The position numbers and the translations under genes were made by a program. Shown here in pieces: positions 55,511 through 64,000 of a DNA stretch of 64,000 bases (its first letter is position 1; every line of letters begins with the position of its first letter). The stretch comes from Paraburkholderia ginsengiterrae. GTDB lineage: Bacteria > Pseudomonadota > Gammaproteobacteria > Burkholderiales > Burkholderiaceae. The notes below the pieces were generated by a model. That model saw only the letters and a list, made by a program, of their open reading frames with translations. It was not told where the DNA came from and did not search any database. The stretch spans positions 1 through 64,000 of the forward strand of contig NZ_LXKA01000033.1 in assembly GCF_001645125.1 (NCBI RefSeq), read 5' to 3'.

Positions 55511-55795
55511 TTATTCGTCGGAATCAGACGGGTTGATGTCCGGCGCGTAGCTTTGATGGCGATCCGGCGCCACGGGCATCTCGTACATCGCATCACGCAG
55601 CGCCTCGCGCTGAATTTCCGCTTGCGCGCGCCGCTTCACCGCCTCGGCGATGACCAGCGTCAGCAGATCGACCGGGGGCGCTGCGAACAACGCGCGCGGC
55701 GCGGCGAGATGCCGTTGATAGGAGACGCCGGCAGGACGCGCGGCGCTTTGACGGTCCGACCACACCGCGGTCAGCTTGATGATCTGTTCGTTCAT
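55511..55795 (-). CDS. hypothetical protein, 94 residues
   Basis: Not recognised. MNEQIIKLTAVWSDRQSAAR, then a helical middle (DLLTLVIAEAVKRRAQAEIQ), and an acidic end (DINPSDSDE). ATG 55795 with GGGGG just upstream. 67 bp before the TadZ-like gene on the same strand, so likely co-transcribed with it. Confidence 0.6.
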   Translation of the reverse strand: MNEQIIKLTAVWSDRQSAARPAGVSYQRHLAAPRALFAAPPVDLLTLVIAEAVKRRAQAEIQREALRDAMYEMPVAPDRHQSYAPDINPSDSDE

Positions 55796-57150
55796 GACAA
55801 CCCCCGAAAGATTTGCCTTCCCAAACCTCGGCCAGGTGCGCCGTGTCCGCGCATTCGCGGACACGGCGTCCGGTCCACCTCGTAGCAAGCGCCCCTCTAT
55901 GGAGACTCTGGCCATTCCTCCCCGCTGCTTCGCGCCGGCTGGTCCCCGCCCGTGCGCTGCCCCGTCGTTGTTCTGTCACTGTTGTTGGTATGGCTCGCCC
56001 GCCAACCGCGCGAGCGTGAAATCTGTCGTTATCGCCACCCGTTCGCGTCCGTTAAACCAGACGGAAAAAAGTGGCGAGGACATCGCTTCGCGTCGTCCGG
56101 TGGCGCATGACCCATACCCCGTATCGATCATGCGCCCCGTTCTTTTTTGACGTCCGCTTGTCAGTGGCCCCGCCGCACCCTCGTCAGACGCATATGGCTT
56201 CCCCGGCCGCGTCAACGAAGTCTGTGTTTGCCGCCGGCCTCTCTACATCCTGGCTTCCCCGTGCTCCGGACCGGCGGCAACGCATTCGCTGTGATGTCCT
56301 TATTGCAACGCCCATGCCAGGCACCCCGAAAGCCGCATGCCACGGTGATTATTGCGGCAATGCATGGGGACGGCGGCCGTCCGCCGCACGGGTTGATTCG
56401 GATTCGACACGCGCCTGGCTCAGCCGCCGACGCGCCCCCGGAAACAATGACCGCGGGCAGGATCGCCGTGCGGGCCCCGCGCCCTGCGTCTGGGCAAGGG
56501 TTGCGTCTCGCAGCCGCTCAAACAGGCCGCGGCAAGCGCTCCGTTAGCCACGCTCGCAGCCCGCCGCCCGATGTGTCGCAAGCGTGAGACAACGCAATGC
56601 AACTCAACGCGGCAATAGCGTGGCCGGTTTCGCCCCTGCCTCACCTTGTTGGAGGCCGTATGTGCGATACCGCCCATAGCCAGCCATGGCTGGTAATTTT
56701 CAGTAACCTTTAAACCGCCAGATGGCGCACACGGCTGCGAAAAACGTTTCTGAATCCAGATTTATTTGTATGGCGCGAAAAAGCGCTTTCGCATATGGTT
56801 CAGCTATGCGCCAGGTAGAGCGCTCGTATCAGGCCAACGAGGTAAGAAACGGTTTTTGTGATTCGGGGATAGGACCGTCCGGCGGGTTGCAACGGTGAAC
56901 GCCGTTCCGCGGTACGTTTAATGTGCAGCGCCTCGCGGCTCGCGCCGCCCGGGTCATGCCCCCGCCATCGCCATTACTGTGAATACGTCACCGCCGGGCG
57001 GCATGCAGGAAAGCCGGATGCGGTGTCCAATCCCGTCCGGGTCCGAGCAATCGGCCCGGATGGCTCAGTTGGTCTCATGTCGGCACCATTTGCCGGTGTG
57101 TCGATGACGACGAACAGCAGTCCTGAGAGCAGCATTGCACCGGGGGTAAC
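55796..57150. other. 1.35-kb stretch without a convincing gene
   Basis: Several overlapping open frames (for example 56071-56547 and 56147-56587 on plus) are Arg/Pro/Ala-rich and match no family that I recognise. The last 450 bp turn AT-richer and contain two hairpins, GCGAAA...TTTCGC (56776-56793) and AACGG...CCGTT (about 56887-56902). It could hold a decayed gene, an untranslated leader or a small RNA. Confidence 0.5.
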
Positions 57151-58584
57151 ATGACTACGACTTGCACGCCTGTGGACACGGAACGCACGGTTCTGTACGT
57201 GTCGAGTTCGCCCGATCAGAAACTCGTCGAATTTCTGGCCGCCGCCGGCTGGCAAGCCCTGCACGCCAAAAGCACGGCCGCGGCCGAACGGCTGATCGAG
57301 CGTGGCGATATCAAGGTCGGCCTTGTCGAACTGCCCGCTCACTGCACGTCCCAGCATCTGTCGGCGCTTGCGTTATGCATGCGGCGCGTCGAAACCAACT
57401 GGGTCGCCCAGATTGCGCCGGGACAGGCGGACCACGAGCTGGTCAGCCGCTTCATTCTCGACTATTGCTTCGATTACGTGACGCGGCCGTGGCTCAACGA
57501 TCGCCTCGTGTTCGCGCTCGGCCACGCACATGGACTCTCGAGCCTGCGCAAAGTGCAGGTCGCCCCCGAGCCGTCGCTCGGCCGGCACGGCATGGTCGGC
57601 CAATGCGAGGCCATGCAGCAGTTGTACCGCCGCATTGACAAGTGCGGCGTGACCGACGCCCCGGTGTTCATCGCCGGCGAGTCCGGCACCGGCAAGGAAC
57701 TGACCGCGCGCGCGATTCATGACCGCTCGCCGCGCGCCCGCAGCACCTTCGTCGCGATCAATTGCGCGGCGATTCCGCCAAGTCTGCTGCAGGCCGAGCT
57801 GTTCGGCCACGAGCGCGGCGCCTTTACCGGCGCGCTGCAACGCAAGATCGGCCGGATCGAGAGTGCCGACAAAGGCACCCTGTTCCTCGACGAAATCGGC
57901 GACATGCCGCATGAATGCCAGGCCGTCCTGTTGCGCTTTCTACAGGAAGGCACGATCGAGCGGCTCGGTGGCACCGGCCCGATCAAGATCGATGTGCGGG
58001 TCATTTCGGCGACCCACGTCGATCTGGACAAGGCGGTGGAAGACGGCCGCTTCCGCTCCGACCTGTATCACCGGCTGTGTGTGCTGCGTCTGATCGAGCC
58101 GCCGTTGCGCGAGCGTGGCGGCGACATCAAGCTGCTCGCCAACTATGCGCTCAGCATGTACAAGCAGGACGGCGCGCGCAAGCTGCGCGGGCTCTCGAGC
58201 GACGCGATCGTCGCCATGTCGAACTACCCGTGGCCGGGCAACGTGCGCGAACTGATCAACTGTGTACGGCGCGCGGTGGTGATGAGCGAGGGCCGCTTCA
58301 TCACGGCCAGCGATCTCGGCCTGCCGGAAGCCGAGAACGGGCCGGCCGTGACGCTGGCGGAAATCCGCAGCAAGGCCGAGAAAGACGCGATCGAGCACGC
58401 TTTGCAGCGGCACGGCTACAAGCTGTCCGATGCGGCGGCCGAACTCGGTATTTCACGAGCCACGCTCTACCGGCTGATGCATGCAAACCGGCTGCATCCG
58501 GAAGTGACGGGCGGGCGCCTCGCGGACGCGGCCGGCGCGGACGCCGACGACGAGGCGGAGCGACAGGCGTCTTCGCTGGCGTGA
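57151..58584 (+). CDS. VpsR/BerB-like sigma-54-type transcriptional activator
   Basis: 477 residues. A degenerate receiver domain (VLYVSSSPDQKLVEFLAAAG; Glu in VGLVEL where the phospho-Asp would be) resembles the VpsR N-domain. A AAA+ domain follows with Walker A GESGTGKE, the sigma-54 loop GAFTGA, Walker B GTLFLDEIGD and [13 protein letters not shown], then a Fis-type HTH (GYKLSDAAAELGISRATLYR). Members such as VpsR and BerB control exopolysaccharide genes with c-di-GMP; the target here is unknown. GGGGGT lies before the ATG. Confidence 0.87.
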   Translation: MTTTCTPVDTERTVLYVSSSPDQKLVEFLAAAGWQALHAKSTAAAERLIERGDIKVGLVELPAHCTSQHLSALALCMRRVETNWVAQIAPGQADHELVSRFILDYCFDYVTRPWLNDRLVFALGHAHGLSSLRKVQVAPEPSLGRHGMVGQCEAMQQLYRRIDKCGVTDAPVFIAGESGTGKELTARAIHDRSPRARSTFVAINCAAIPPSLLQAELFGHERGAFTGALQRKIGRIESADKGTLFLDEIGDMPHECQAVLLRFLQEGTIERLGGTGPIKIDVRVISATHVDLDKAVEDGRFRSDLYHRLCVLRLIEPPLRERGGDIKLLANYALSMYKQDGARKLRGLSSDAIVAMSNYPWPGNVRELINCVRRAVVMSEGRFITASDLGLPEAENGPAVTLAEIRSKAEKDAIEHALQRHGYKLSDAAAELGISRATLYRLMHANRLHPEVTGGRLADAAGADADDEAERQASSLA

Positions 58585-58799
58585 CCGGGCGCTCGCGCGC
58601 CAACGTTCGCCGGCCCCCCGCGCCGCCGGGCGCTTAGCCAGCCCGTCTGGTCCAATCCAGGCGGTGCGCCAACTCGGGTGAGCGGCTCGTGCCGCTGACA
58701 TCGACTGTTCAGCTTGCAGTGAAACATCGCCGGCGGGCGGCCGCCATACTGGCGTCATGGTGCTTCAGACCATGACCTTTCCCCTCCCGGAGCCTGCAC

Positions 58800-59150
58800 A
58801 TGGCGATTACCTGCTTTATCCGCTACCAGATCGACCCTTTCCAGCGTGATGCGTTTGATGAATACGCCCGTAATTGGGGCCGCATTATTCCCCGCTGCGG
58901 CGGCCATCTGGTCGGCTATTTTCTGCCGCATGAAGGCACCAACGACATCGCCTGGGGCCTGATCGCCTTCGAGAGTCTCGCGGCATACGAAGCGTATCGG
59001 GCAAGACTGCGCACCGACGCCGAAGCGCGGGATAATTTTGCGCTTGCTCAGGCGAAACGCTTCATTCTGCGTGAGGAGCGCACCTTCACCGAAGTGGTCG
59101 ACGGCACGTTCGGCGTGGCGCCGGTGCATGCGTCTGCAGCCACGACGTAG
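58800..59150 (+). CDS. NIPSNAP family protein
   Basis: 116 residues: [20 protein letters not shown] then [20 protein letters not shown], the dimeric alpha/beta barrel start of NIPSNAP proteins, ending with [20 protein letters not shown]. Function unknown. Good ribosome site (GGAG) before the ATG. Confidence 0.88.
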   Translation: MAITCFIRYQIDPFQRDAFDEYARNWGRIIPRCGGHLVGYFLPHEGTNDIAWGLIAFESLAAYEAYRARLRTDAEARDNFALAQAKRFILREERTFTEVVDGTFGVAPVHASAATT

Positions 59151-59276
59151 TAGCGGCCACGGGCGGCCGTTCGCGGAACTTGTATGACCTAAACTGTGTC
59201 GGTCAATGGTCACGCCTCCGAACTGGTCCATGTGCTCCGGCGCCGCCGTGCGCACGTGGACCCCGCCTTACGCCCT

Positions 59277-61787
59277 ATGCGCAAACTATTTCAAGTCTGG
59301 ATCCTCCTTCTTCTCGCTCTTGGGGCCTCGCCTGTCCTTGCCGCCGCGGCACAGGCGGCGCCCGTTGCGTCGGCGTCCGGCACCGCGGTCACGCTGACGC
59401 CCGAGCAGGCCCGCCAGGCCCTCGCCGCCCTCAATGATCCGGCGCGCCGCGCGCAAGTCGCCGATACGCTGCAAGCCATCGCCGCCGCCGGCGTGCTGAA
59501 CGCCCCACCCGCCTCGGCGGCCGCGGCCGCGTCGGCGCCTGCCGGGGCCAGCGCCACGGCCGCGCTTCAGTCCAACGGGCTCGCCTCGCAGCTGGCCCGG
59601 CAGGGCGCGCATTGGGCCGTCCAACTCGGCAAGTCGCTGCGCAGTTCGGTCGCCGCGCTGCTCGACGTGGCGTCGGTGCGCGGCTGGTGGAACAGCCAAT
59701 CGACCAACCCGCAGGCGCGCGCGGTGCTGGGCCACGTCGTGTGGACGCTGCTGGCCGCGCTATTGCCCGCGCTCGCGCTCGAATGGCTCGCACGCCGCCT
59801 GCTGCGCCGCGCTAACAAGGCACTCGCCGCGCGGCGCGAAGCGCGCGATGACGACGATGCAGCGCAAGCCGGCTTGCCCGTCGATGCTGAGCCGCCCTCG
59901 CCCGATTCGCCCGATTCGCCCAATTCGCCTGTGACGCAGAAGCAGACGCAGGCACAGGCCAGCGCCGCGGCCGAGCCTGCCGTTACGCCCACCGCGACCT
60001 CGGTCAAAGGCCAGGGCACCGAAGCCAAGGGCAAGACGAACGCCAAACTCCACTGGACGCTCCTGCGGCGCCTGCCGCGCGCGCTCATGAGCATGGTCCT
60101 GCGGCTCCTGCCGCTGGTGGTGTTCGTCGGCGCGGCGAGTGCCTTGATGTCGGTCTTCACCACCGACGGCACGCCGCAGGACCACGCGCTCGATTCGCTG
60201 ATCGATATCTACGTGCTGTGCCGCCTGATCGTGATCGTCAGTGGATTCTTCCTGCAGCCGGCCGCGCCGCGCCTGCGCCTGCTGCGCATGGGCGATGCGT
60301 GGGCCGTCTTCGTGCAGCGGTGGATCGTGCGGACGGTCGGCGTAGTGGGTGCCGGGTCGGCGCTCGCGGTAGTCGCGCAATCGCTCGGCTTGAACGACGC
60401 GGCGCATCTCGCGCTGATGAAAATGGTCGCGCTCGCCGGCCACGTCATGATCTCGATCCTGCTGCTGCAGATCGCCAGGCCGGTCGGCGAACGTATCCGC
60501 CGAGGCTTCGCCGCGCGCGAATCGCTGCAGGTGCTCGGCAACGTCCTCGCCGACGTATGGGCATGGTTCGCGGTGTTCGTCGTGATGGCGCTGTGGTTCG
60601 TCTGGGCACTCGACGTGCAGAACGGCTATCACGCGCTATTGCATTTCGGCGGCATTTCGCTGGCGGTGCTGGTAAGCGCGCGAGTCGCATCGATCGTGAT
60701 CCTGGGCGCGCTGGCGCGCTTCTTCCAGGCGCAGGACGACGAGGTCAAGTCGCTCGCTCATCAGCACGCGTACCGGTATTACCCGCTGCTGCGGCGCCTT
60801 GTGTCATGGGGCCTCGGCGTCGTCACCGCGCTGGTGCTGTTGCAGGTGTGGGGTGTGCATGTGGCCGAGCTGCTGCGTGCCGGCACCATCGGGCACCGGC
60901 TGGCGTCGGCGATCGTCACGATCGGCGTGGCGGCCGTCGTGGCGCTGATCGTGTGGGAAAGCGTGAACGTATCCATCGAACAACGGCTGAAGCGCTGGAC
61001 CACCAGCGGCGACCTGGTGCGCGCCGCGCGCTTGCGCACCTTGCTGCCGATGCTGCGCACCGCGCTCTTCTGCGCGATCGCGCTGGTGGTCGTGCTCACC
61101 GGGCTGAGCGAACTCGGCGTGAACATCGGGCCGTTGCTCGCAGGCGCGAGCATCTTCGGCGTGGCGCTGGGCTTCGGCTCGCAAAAACTGGTGCAGGATT
61201 TCATCACGGGCATTTTCCTGTTGATGGAAAACGCCATGCAGGTCGGCGACTGGGTCACGCTCGCGGGCGTGTCCGGCACGGTCGAATATCTGTCGATCCG
61301 CACCGTGCGGCTGCGCGGCGGCGACGGGTCGCTGCACATCGTGCCGTTCAGTTCGGTATCGACGGTGAACAATACCAATCGCGGCCTCGGCAATGCGGCG
61401 GTGAGGGTCAGCATCGTGTTCGGCCAGGAGGTCGATCCGGCCATCGACACGCTGAAAGAAATTGGCGCCGCCCTGCGTGAGGACGACAAGTACAAGGACG
61501 GTATTCTGTCCGACTTCGCCTTCTGGGGTGTCGACGCGGTGGACGACTCCGCCATCACGCTGGCCGGTCAGATGCAGTGCCGCGACAGCGCGCGCTGGGG
61601 CGTGCAGCGCGAATTCAACCGGCGCATTGTCGAGCGCTTCCGTGAGCGCGGCATCGAGATCGCGAACCCGCAGCGCCATCTGCTGACCTGGGACCCGCAA
61701 AGCGCGCCGGGCAGGATCGAAGCGGGTGCGGTGCCGAACGTCATGCCTGAAGCCGGGCCTAACGACGGTCCCGGCAACGCCGCCTGA
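59277..61787 (+). CDS. large mechanosensitive channel (MscS superfamily)
   Basis: 836 residues. Signal peptide (VWILLLLALGASPVLAAAA), an Ala-rich periplasmic domain, a Ser-Pro-Asp/Asn repeat linker (DSPDSPNSP, coded by a repeated 9-mer near 59900-59928), about ten membrane helices, the pore helix (IGPLLAGASIFGVALGFGSQ) and the MscS beta domain (VGDWVTLAGVSGTVEYLSIR, then HIVPFSSVSTVNN). Similar in plan to YbiO/MscM. ATG 59277 begins the signal peptide; an upstream in-frame start is less likely. Probably acts in osmotic downshock. Confidence 0.88.
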   Translation: MRKLFQVWILLLLALGASPVLAAAAQAAPVASASGTAVTLTPEQARQALAALNDPARRAQVADTLQAIAAAGVLNAPPASAAAAASAPAGASATAALQSNGLASQLARQGAHWAVQLGKSLRSSVAALLDVASVRGWWNSQSTNPQARAVLGHVVWTLLAALLPALALEWLARRLLRRANKALAARREARDDDDAAQAGLPVDAEPPSPDSPDSPNSPVTQKQTQAQASAAAEPAVTPTATSVKGQGTEAKGKTNAKLHWTLLRRLPRALMSMVLRLLPLVVFVGAASALMSVFTTDGTPQDHALDSLIDIYVLCRLIVIVSGFFLQPAAPRLRLLRMGDAWAVFVQRWIVRTVGVVGAGSALAVVAQSLGLNDAAHLALMKMVALAGHVMISILLLQIARPVGERIRRGFAARESLQVLGNVLADVWAWFAVFVVMALWFVWALDVQNGYHALLHFGGISLAVLVSARVASIVILGALARFFQAQDDEVKSLAHQHAYRYYPLLRRLVSWGLGVVTALVLLQVWGVHVAELLRAGTIGHRLASAIVTIGVAAVVALIVWESVNVSIEQRLKRWTTSGDLVRAARLRTLLPMLRTALFCAIALVVVLTGLSELGVNIGPLLAGASIFGVALGFGSQKLVQDFITGIFLLMENAMQVGDWVTLAGVSGTVEYLSIRTVRLRGGDGSLHIVPFSSVSTVNNTNRGLGNAAVRVSIVFGQEVDPAIDTLKEIGAALREDDKYKDGILSDFAFWGVDAVDDSAITLAGQMQCRDSARWGVQREFNRRIVERFRERGIEIANPQRHLLTWDPQSAPGRIEAGAVPNVMPEAGPNDGPGNAA

Positions 61788-62214
61788 GACAAACCGTCTT
61801 CAAACTCGCCGCCCGGACCTGAGTGGTCCGCGGCGGCCGCGCAAACCGGCGCGATGCTGACTCACCTGGTGTCCGCCAATCCTTACTCCGGCCACCCGCA
61901 ATCCAGTCTATGGGCGGCAGATTGATTATCTGGGACAAAGTGCCTCGAATAGCATCGCCACCCCTTTTAAGCCCAAAGTTTTAAAAACAGCACAGGCGCA
62001 TTCACGGCCGGGCACGCGGCATAACGCGCGTCACGCGCTGCAAAATCGTGATAATGACAATTAGTAAAAACAGGGATAACGACCGCGTTTCATTACCGCC
62101 GTAATAATTCGTTACCGTGATGTAACGCAAAAAATAACGAGGGGCGATATTTTGAATTGTGACTTCAGCTAGACTGTAAGTATTTGTTAATATCACTGAA
62201 AAGCGTTCAAAATC
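61788..62214. other. AT-rich region upstream of the sulfotransferase fusion
   Basis: No gene seen. The GC content falls sharply from about 61920 to 62215. It contains two stacked dyads (listed separately), a possible weak -35 TTGAAT (62152-62157) with TGTAAG 17 bp on, and a stop in frame at 62197. Confidence 0.6.
62092..62127. promoter_or_regulatory. two stacked TTAC/GTAA dyads
   Basis: ATTAC-N4-GTAAT (62092-62105) and CGTTAC-N6-GTAACG (62110-62127). Their centres are 20 bp apart, about two helical turns, so a protein could bind both on the same face. They lie about 90-120 bp before the sulfotransferase start. Confidence 0.5.
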
Positions 62215-63486
62215 TTGGTTACAACAGGTCGCCGTTTGCGAGTGCTCCTCGCGTGCATGCCCAAGTCCGGCAGCACCTTCATGTCGTCGGCAATCGCTGC
62301 CTTGCCCGGTTTTACCGAAGCCACCCTGGTGCCCTCGTATGGTCACCGCGAGCAGGAACTGTGCGTCCAGTCGCTACGTGAACAGGATGAGCGTGTCGGC
62401 GAAGAGTCATACGTCGCCCAGCAGCATATCCGTTACTCCTTCGCCACCGCGGAATACATGCGCGCGTTCTCGCTGCGGCCCATCGTGCTGCTGCGGAATA
62501 TATTCGATGTCGTGCCGAGCCTCGTCGACCACCATTCGATTGAAGGCAACATCTACCCCTCAGCGTTTGCACCGGCCGACATTGCGTCGCGCCCGCTTGA
62601 AGAACAGGCCGATTTCGTCACGCAAATGGCCATTCCCTGGTACTTCAACTTCTACGCTTCGTGGCAACAGTGTCAGGACAAGCTCGTGGTGTACTACGAG
62701 GACCTGGTCTCGCGCCCCGAGTGGGTGCTGCGGCGTGTTTGCGAGTATCTGGAAATCGACGCGTCAGATGCGCTGATCCAGAACGCGGTGTTGAATGCGA
62801 ACAGCGCGGGAAAGCGCAAGAACAAAGTGTCACCCGGCCGGGGCAAGAATCTGTCGCACGACAATATCTCGGCGATCGTCAAGATGGCCAATCACTACCC
62901 TGAGCTCGACTTCTCGGACATCGGCATTAGCCAGGAAATGCGCCTCGCGGCGTCCCATCCCGCTTTGCGCCATCACGAGCAACGCGTGTACTGGCTGACC
63001 GGACTGTCCGGCGCAGGCAAGACCACGCTGGCCTACGCCCTCAGGGACCGCCTGGAACACGACGGCTACCGGTGCGCGGTCCTCGACGGCGATGAATTGC
63101 GCAAGGGCATCAACTCTAATCTCGGCTTCAGCGAATACGACCGCACGGAAAACGTGCGGCGGGTGGCCGAAATCGCCACCCTGTTCCGCCAATCGGGATG
63201 CGTGGTCATTGTTGCCGTGATTTCCCCGACGTCCGCTCAACGGGAGATGGCTCGCCAGATCGTCGGCGAAGGATTTACGGAGGTGTTCGTCGACACCCCA
63301 CTCGACGTCTGCGAATCGCGCGATCCCAAGGGACACTACCGCCGGGCGCGGCAGGGCCGGCTGACCGGGTTCACGGGCGTTTCCGCGAAATACGTGCCGC
63401 CGCAACATGCGGAGATCGTGATTCGAACCACCACCACGCCCATCAACGAAGCCGTCGAGCAGCTGATCGCCTTCGAGGCGGCGTGA
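62215..63486 (+). CDS. sulfotransferase-adenylylsulfate kinase fusion protein
   Basis: About 423 residues in two domains. Residues 10 to about 245 are a sulfotransferase: the PAPS 5'-phosphosulfate loop CMPKSGSTF near residue 15, the 3'-phosphate motif LLRNIFDVVPSLVDHH, and YYEDLVSRPEWVLRRVCEYL. From about residue 255 it is APS kinase (CysC): Walker A GLSGAGKTTLA, LDGDELRKGINSNLGFSEYD, VAVISPTSAQREMA and FVDTPLDVCESRDPKGHYRR. The protein could thus make PAPS and use it at once. TTG 62215 is the likeliest start; TTG 62236 and GTG 62242 are options. The acceptor is unknown. Confidence 0.85.
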   Translation: MVTTGRRLRVLLACMPKSGSTFMSSAIAALPGFTEATLVPSYGHREQELCVQSLREQDERVGEESYVAQQHIRYSFATAEYMRAFSLRPIVLLRNIFDVVPSLVDHHSIEGNIYPSAFAPADIASRPLEEQADFVTQMAIPWYFNFYASWQQCQDKLVVYYEDLVSRPEWVLRRVCEYLEIDASDALIQNAVLNANSAGKRKNKVSPGRGKNLSHDNISAIVKMANHYPELDFSDIGISQEMRLAASHPALRHHEQRVYWLTGLSGAGKTTLAYALRDRLEHDGYRCAVLDGDELRKGINSNLGFSEYDRTENVRRVAEIATLFRQSGCVVIVAVISPTSAQREMARQIVGEGFTEVFVDTPLDVCESRDPKGHYRRARQGRLTGFTGVSAKYVPPQHAEIVIRTTTTPINEAVEQLIAFEAA

Positions 63487-63560
63487 GCGTGGCCGCTGGC
63501 CGACGAGGCTGACCTGAGCGGCCACGTCCGCACGCATCCCCTTCTGACCCGTAACGGCAC

Positions 63561-63592
63561 GCGCCCACGAGGTGCCGGCCCGTGGGCGCTTT
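63561..63592 (+). terminator. intrinsic terminator after the sulfotransferase fusion
   Basis: GCGCCCACG pairs with CGTGGGCGC over an 11-nt loop, followed by TTTTA. Lies between two convergent genes. Confidence 0.75.
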
Positions 63593-63596
63593 TACC

Positions 63597-64000
63597 CTAG
63601 TGCACTTCCCACCAGCGCGGCAGCAAACGCCGCACTTCGGGCCGCCGGTACCGGTCGTCGATCAGATGCACCACCCCGCGGTCCTGCTCGGTGCGAATCA
63701 CGCGCCCGGCTGCCTGCACGACCTTCTGCAAGCCGGGGTACAGATACATGTAGTCGTAGCCGTTGCCGAACTTCAGGTCCATCGTGCGGCGCATCTGTTC
63801 GTTGACCTCGTTCATCTGCGGCAAACCGAGCGTGGCGATGAACGCGCCGATCAGTTGCTCGCCGGCCAGATCGACGCCTTCCGAAAACGCGCCGCCGAGC
63901 ACCGCGAAGCCCACGCCCTGGTTCGCGGTACGAAAGCGCGCGAGAAACGCATCGCGCGCGGCTTCGTCCATGCCCTGCTCCTGTTCCCAGACCGGCAGCT
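63597..64000 (-). CDS. DinG/XPD-like ATP-dependent helicase, C-terminal part
   Basis: Only the last 134 or so codons are in the window; the frame is open to the right edge. FAVLGGAFSEGVDLAGEQLI, YLYPGLQKVVQAAGRVIRTE and GVVHLIDDRYRRPEVRRLLP match the second helicase domain of superfamily 2 XPD/DinG-type proteins, with the Q-x-x-G-R-x-I-R arginine-finger motif. The iron-sulfur region cannot be checked. Confidence 0.85.
   Translation of the reverse strand, partial: LPVWEQEQGMDEAARDAFLARFRTANQGVGFAVLGGAFSEGVDLAGEQLIGAFIATLGLPQMNEVNEQMRRTMDLKFGNGYDYMYLYPGLQKVVQAAGRVIRTEQDRGVVHLIDDRYRRPEVRRLLPRWWEVH

Noticed and set aside
56071-56587. overlapping plus-strand open frames in the 1.35-kb gap
   Set aside because: Low-complexity composition typical of chance frames in GC-rich DNA, and no convincing ribosome site.

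Overview
The window looks like chromosomal DNA from a Burkholderiaceae bacterium, most probably Paraburkholderia. The sequence shows high GC throughout, long genes with GC-biased third positions, a Burkholderia-type trimeric porin, and an ACC deaminase gene (acdS) with its divergent Lrp-type regulator, an arrangement typical of plant-associated Paraburkholderia. No rRNA, tRNA, phage, insertion sequence or CRISPR array was found. Species and replicon cannot be fixed from sequence alone.

Layout. 1-1.8 kb: 3' part of metE, with a disturbed reading frame at the window edge. 1.9-10.7 kb: two divergent cobalamin operons separated by a cobalamin riboswitch: cobL-cbiD-cobK-cobM on minus and cobG-cobH-cobI-cbiG/cobJ on plus. 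10.7-14.5 kb: a two-gene DNA-repair nuclease of SbcCD/YhaNO type without a zinc hook. 14.7-18.1 kb: DUF445 and AI-2E-family membrane proteins. 18.2-21.1 kb: porin, LysR regulator and a cluster of covarying hairpin repeats. 21.1-28.1 kb: catabolic-looking genes (FAD monooxygenase plus DUF2783 partner, ketopantoate-reductase-like gene, class II aldolase, aminotransferase) with LysR and LuxR regulators. 28.2-30.7 kb: MipA/OmpV outer membrane protein and exported MsrA/MsrB. 30.8-32.5 kb: acdR/acdS. 32.5-38.7 kb: LysR/pirin/DoxX, an AlkB-like hydroxylase, ahpF and ahpC.

38.8-41.9 kb: a PrpR-type sigma-54 activator divergent from a PEP mutase/methylisocitrate lyase-family gene, with a perfect palindrome and a -24/-12 promoter between them. 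42.3-46.0 kb: MFS exporter, GNAT, prolyl-4-hydroxylase-like and SnoaL-like genes. 46.0-52.7 kb: a molybdenum locus (hypothetical, DUF2325, ModE-like regulator, NifQ-like protein, small molybdopterin-binding protein, a periplasmic oxyanion-binding protein and a permease-ATPase fusion), with two dyads of matching geometry in the divergent promoter region that look like ModE operators. 52.7-64 kb: nicotinamide phosphoribosyltransferase, orphan TadZ/CpaE ATPase with a small hypothetical gene, a 1.35-kb stretch with no convincing gene, a VpsR-type activator, NIPSNAP, a large MscS channel, a sulfotransferase-APS kinase fusion, and the C-terminal part of a DinG-like helicase at the right edge.

The best candidates for under-described biology are the molybdenum locus (NifQ-like protein with no nif genes seen, fused transporter, two operators), the sulfotransferase-APS kinase fusion behind stacked dyads, the covarying hairpin repeats, and the hybrid corrin pathway in which CbiG and CbiD modules appear to stand in for CobF.
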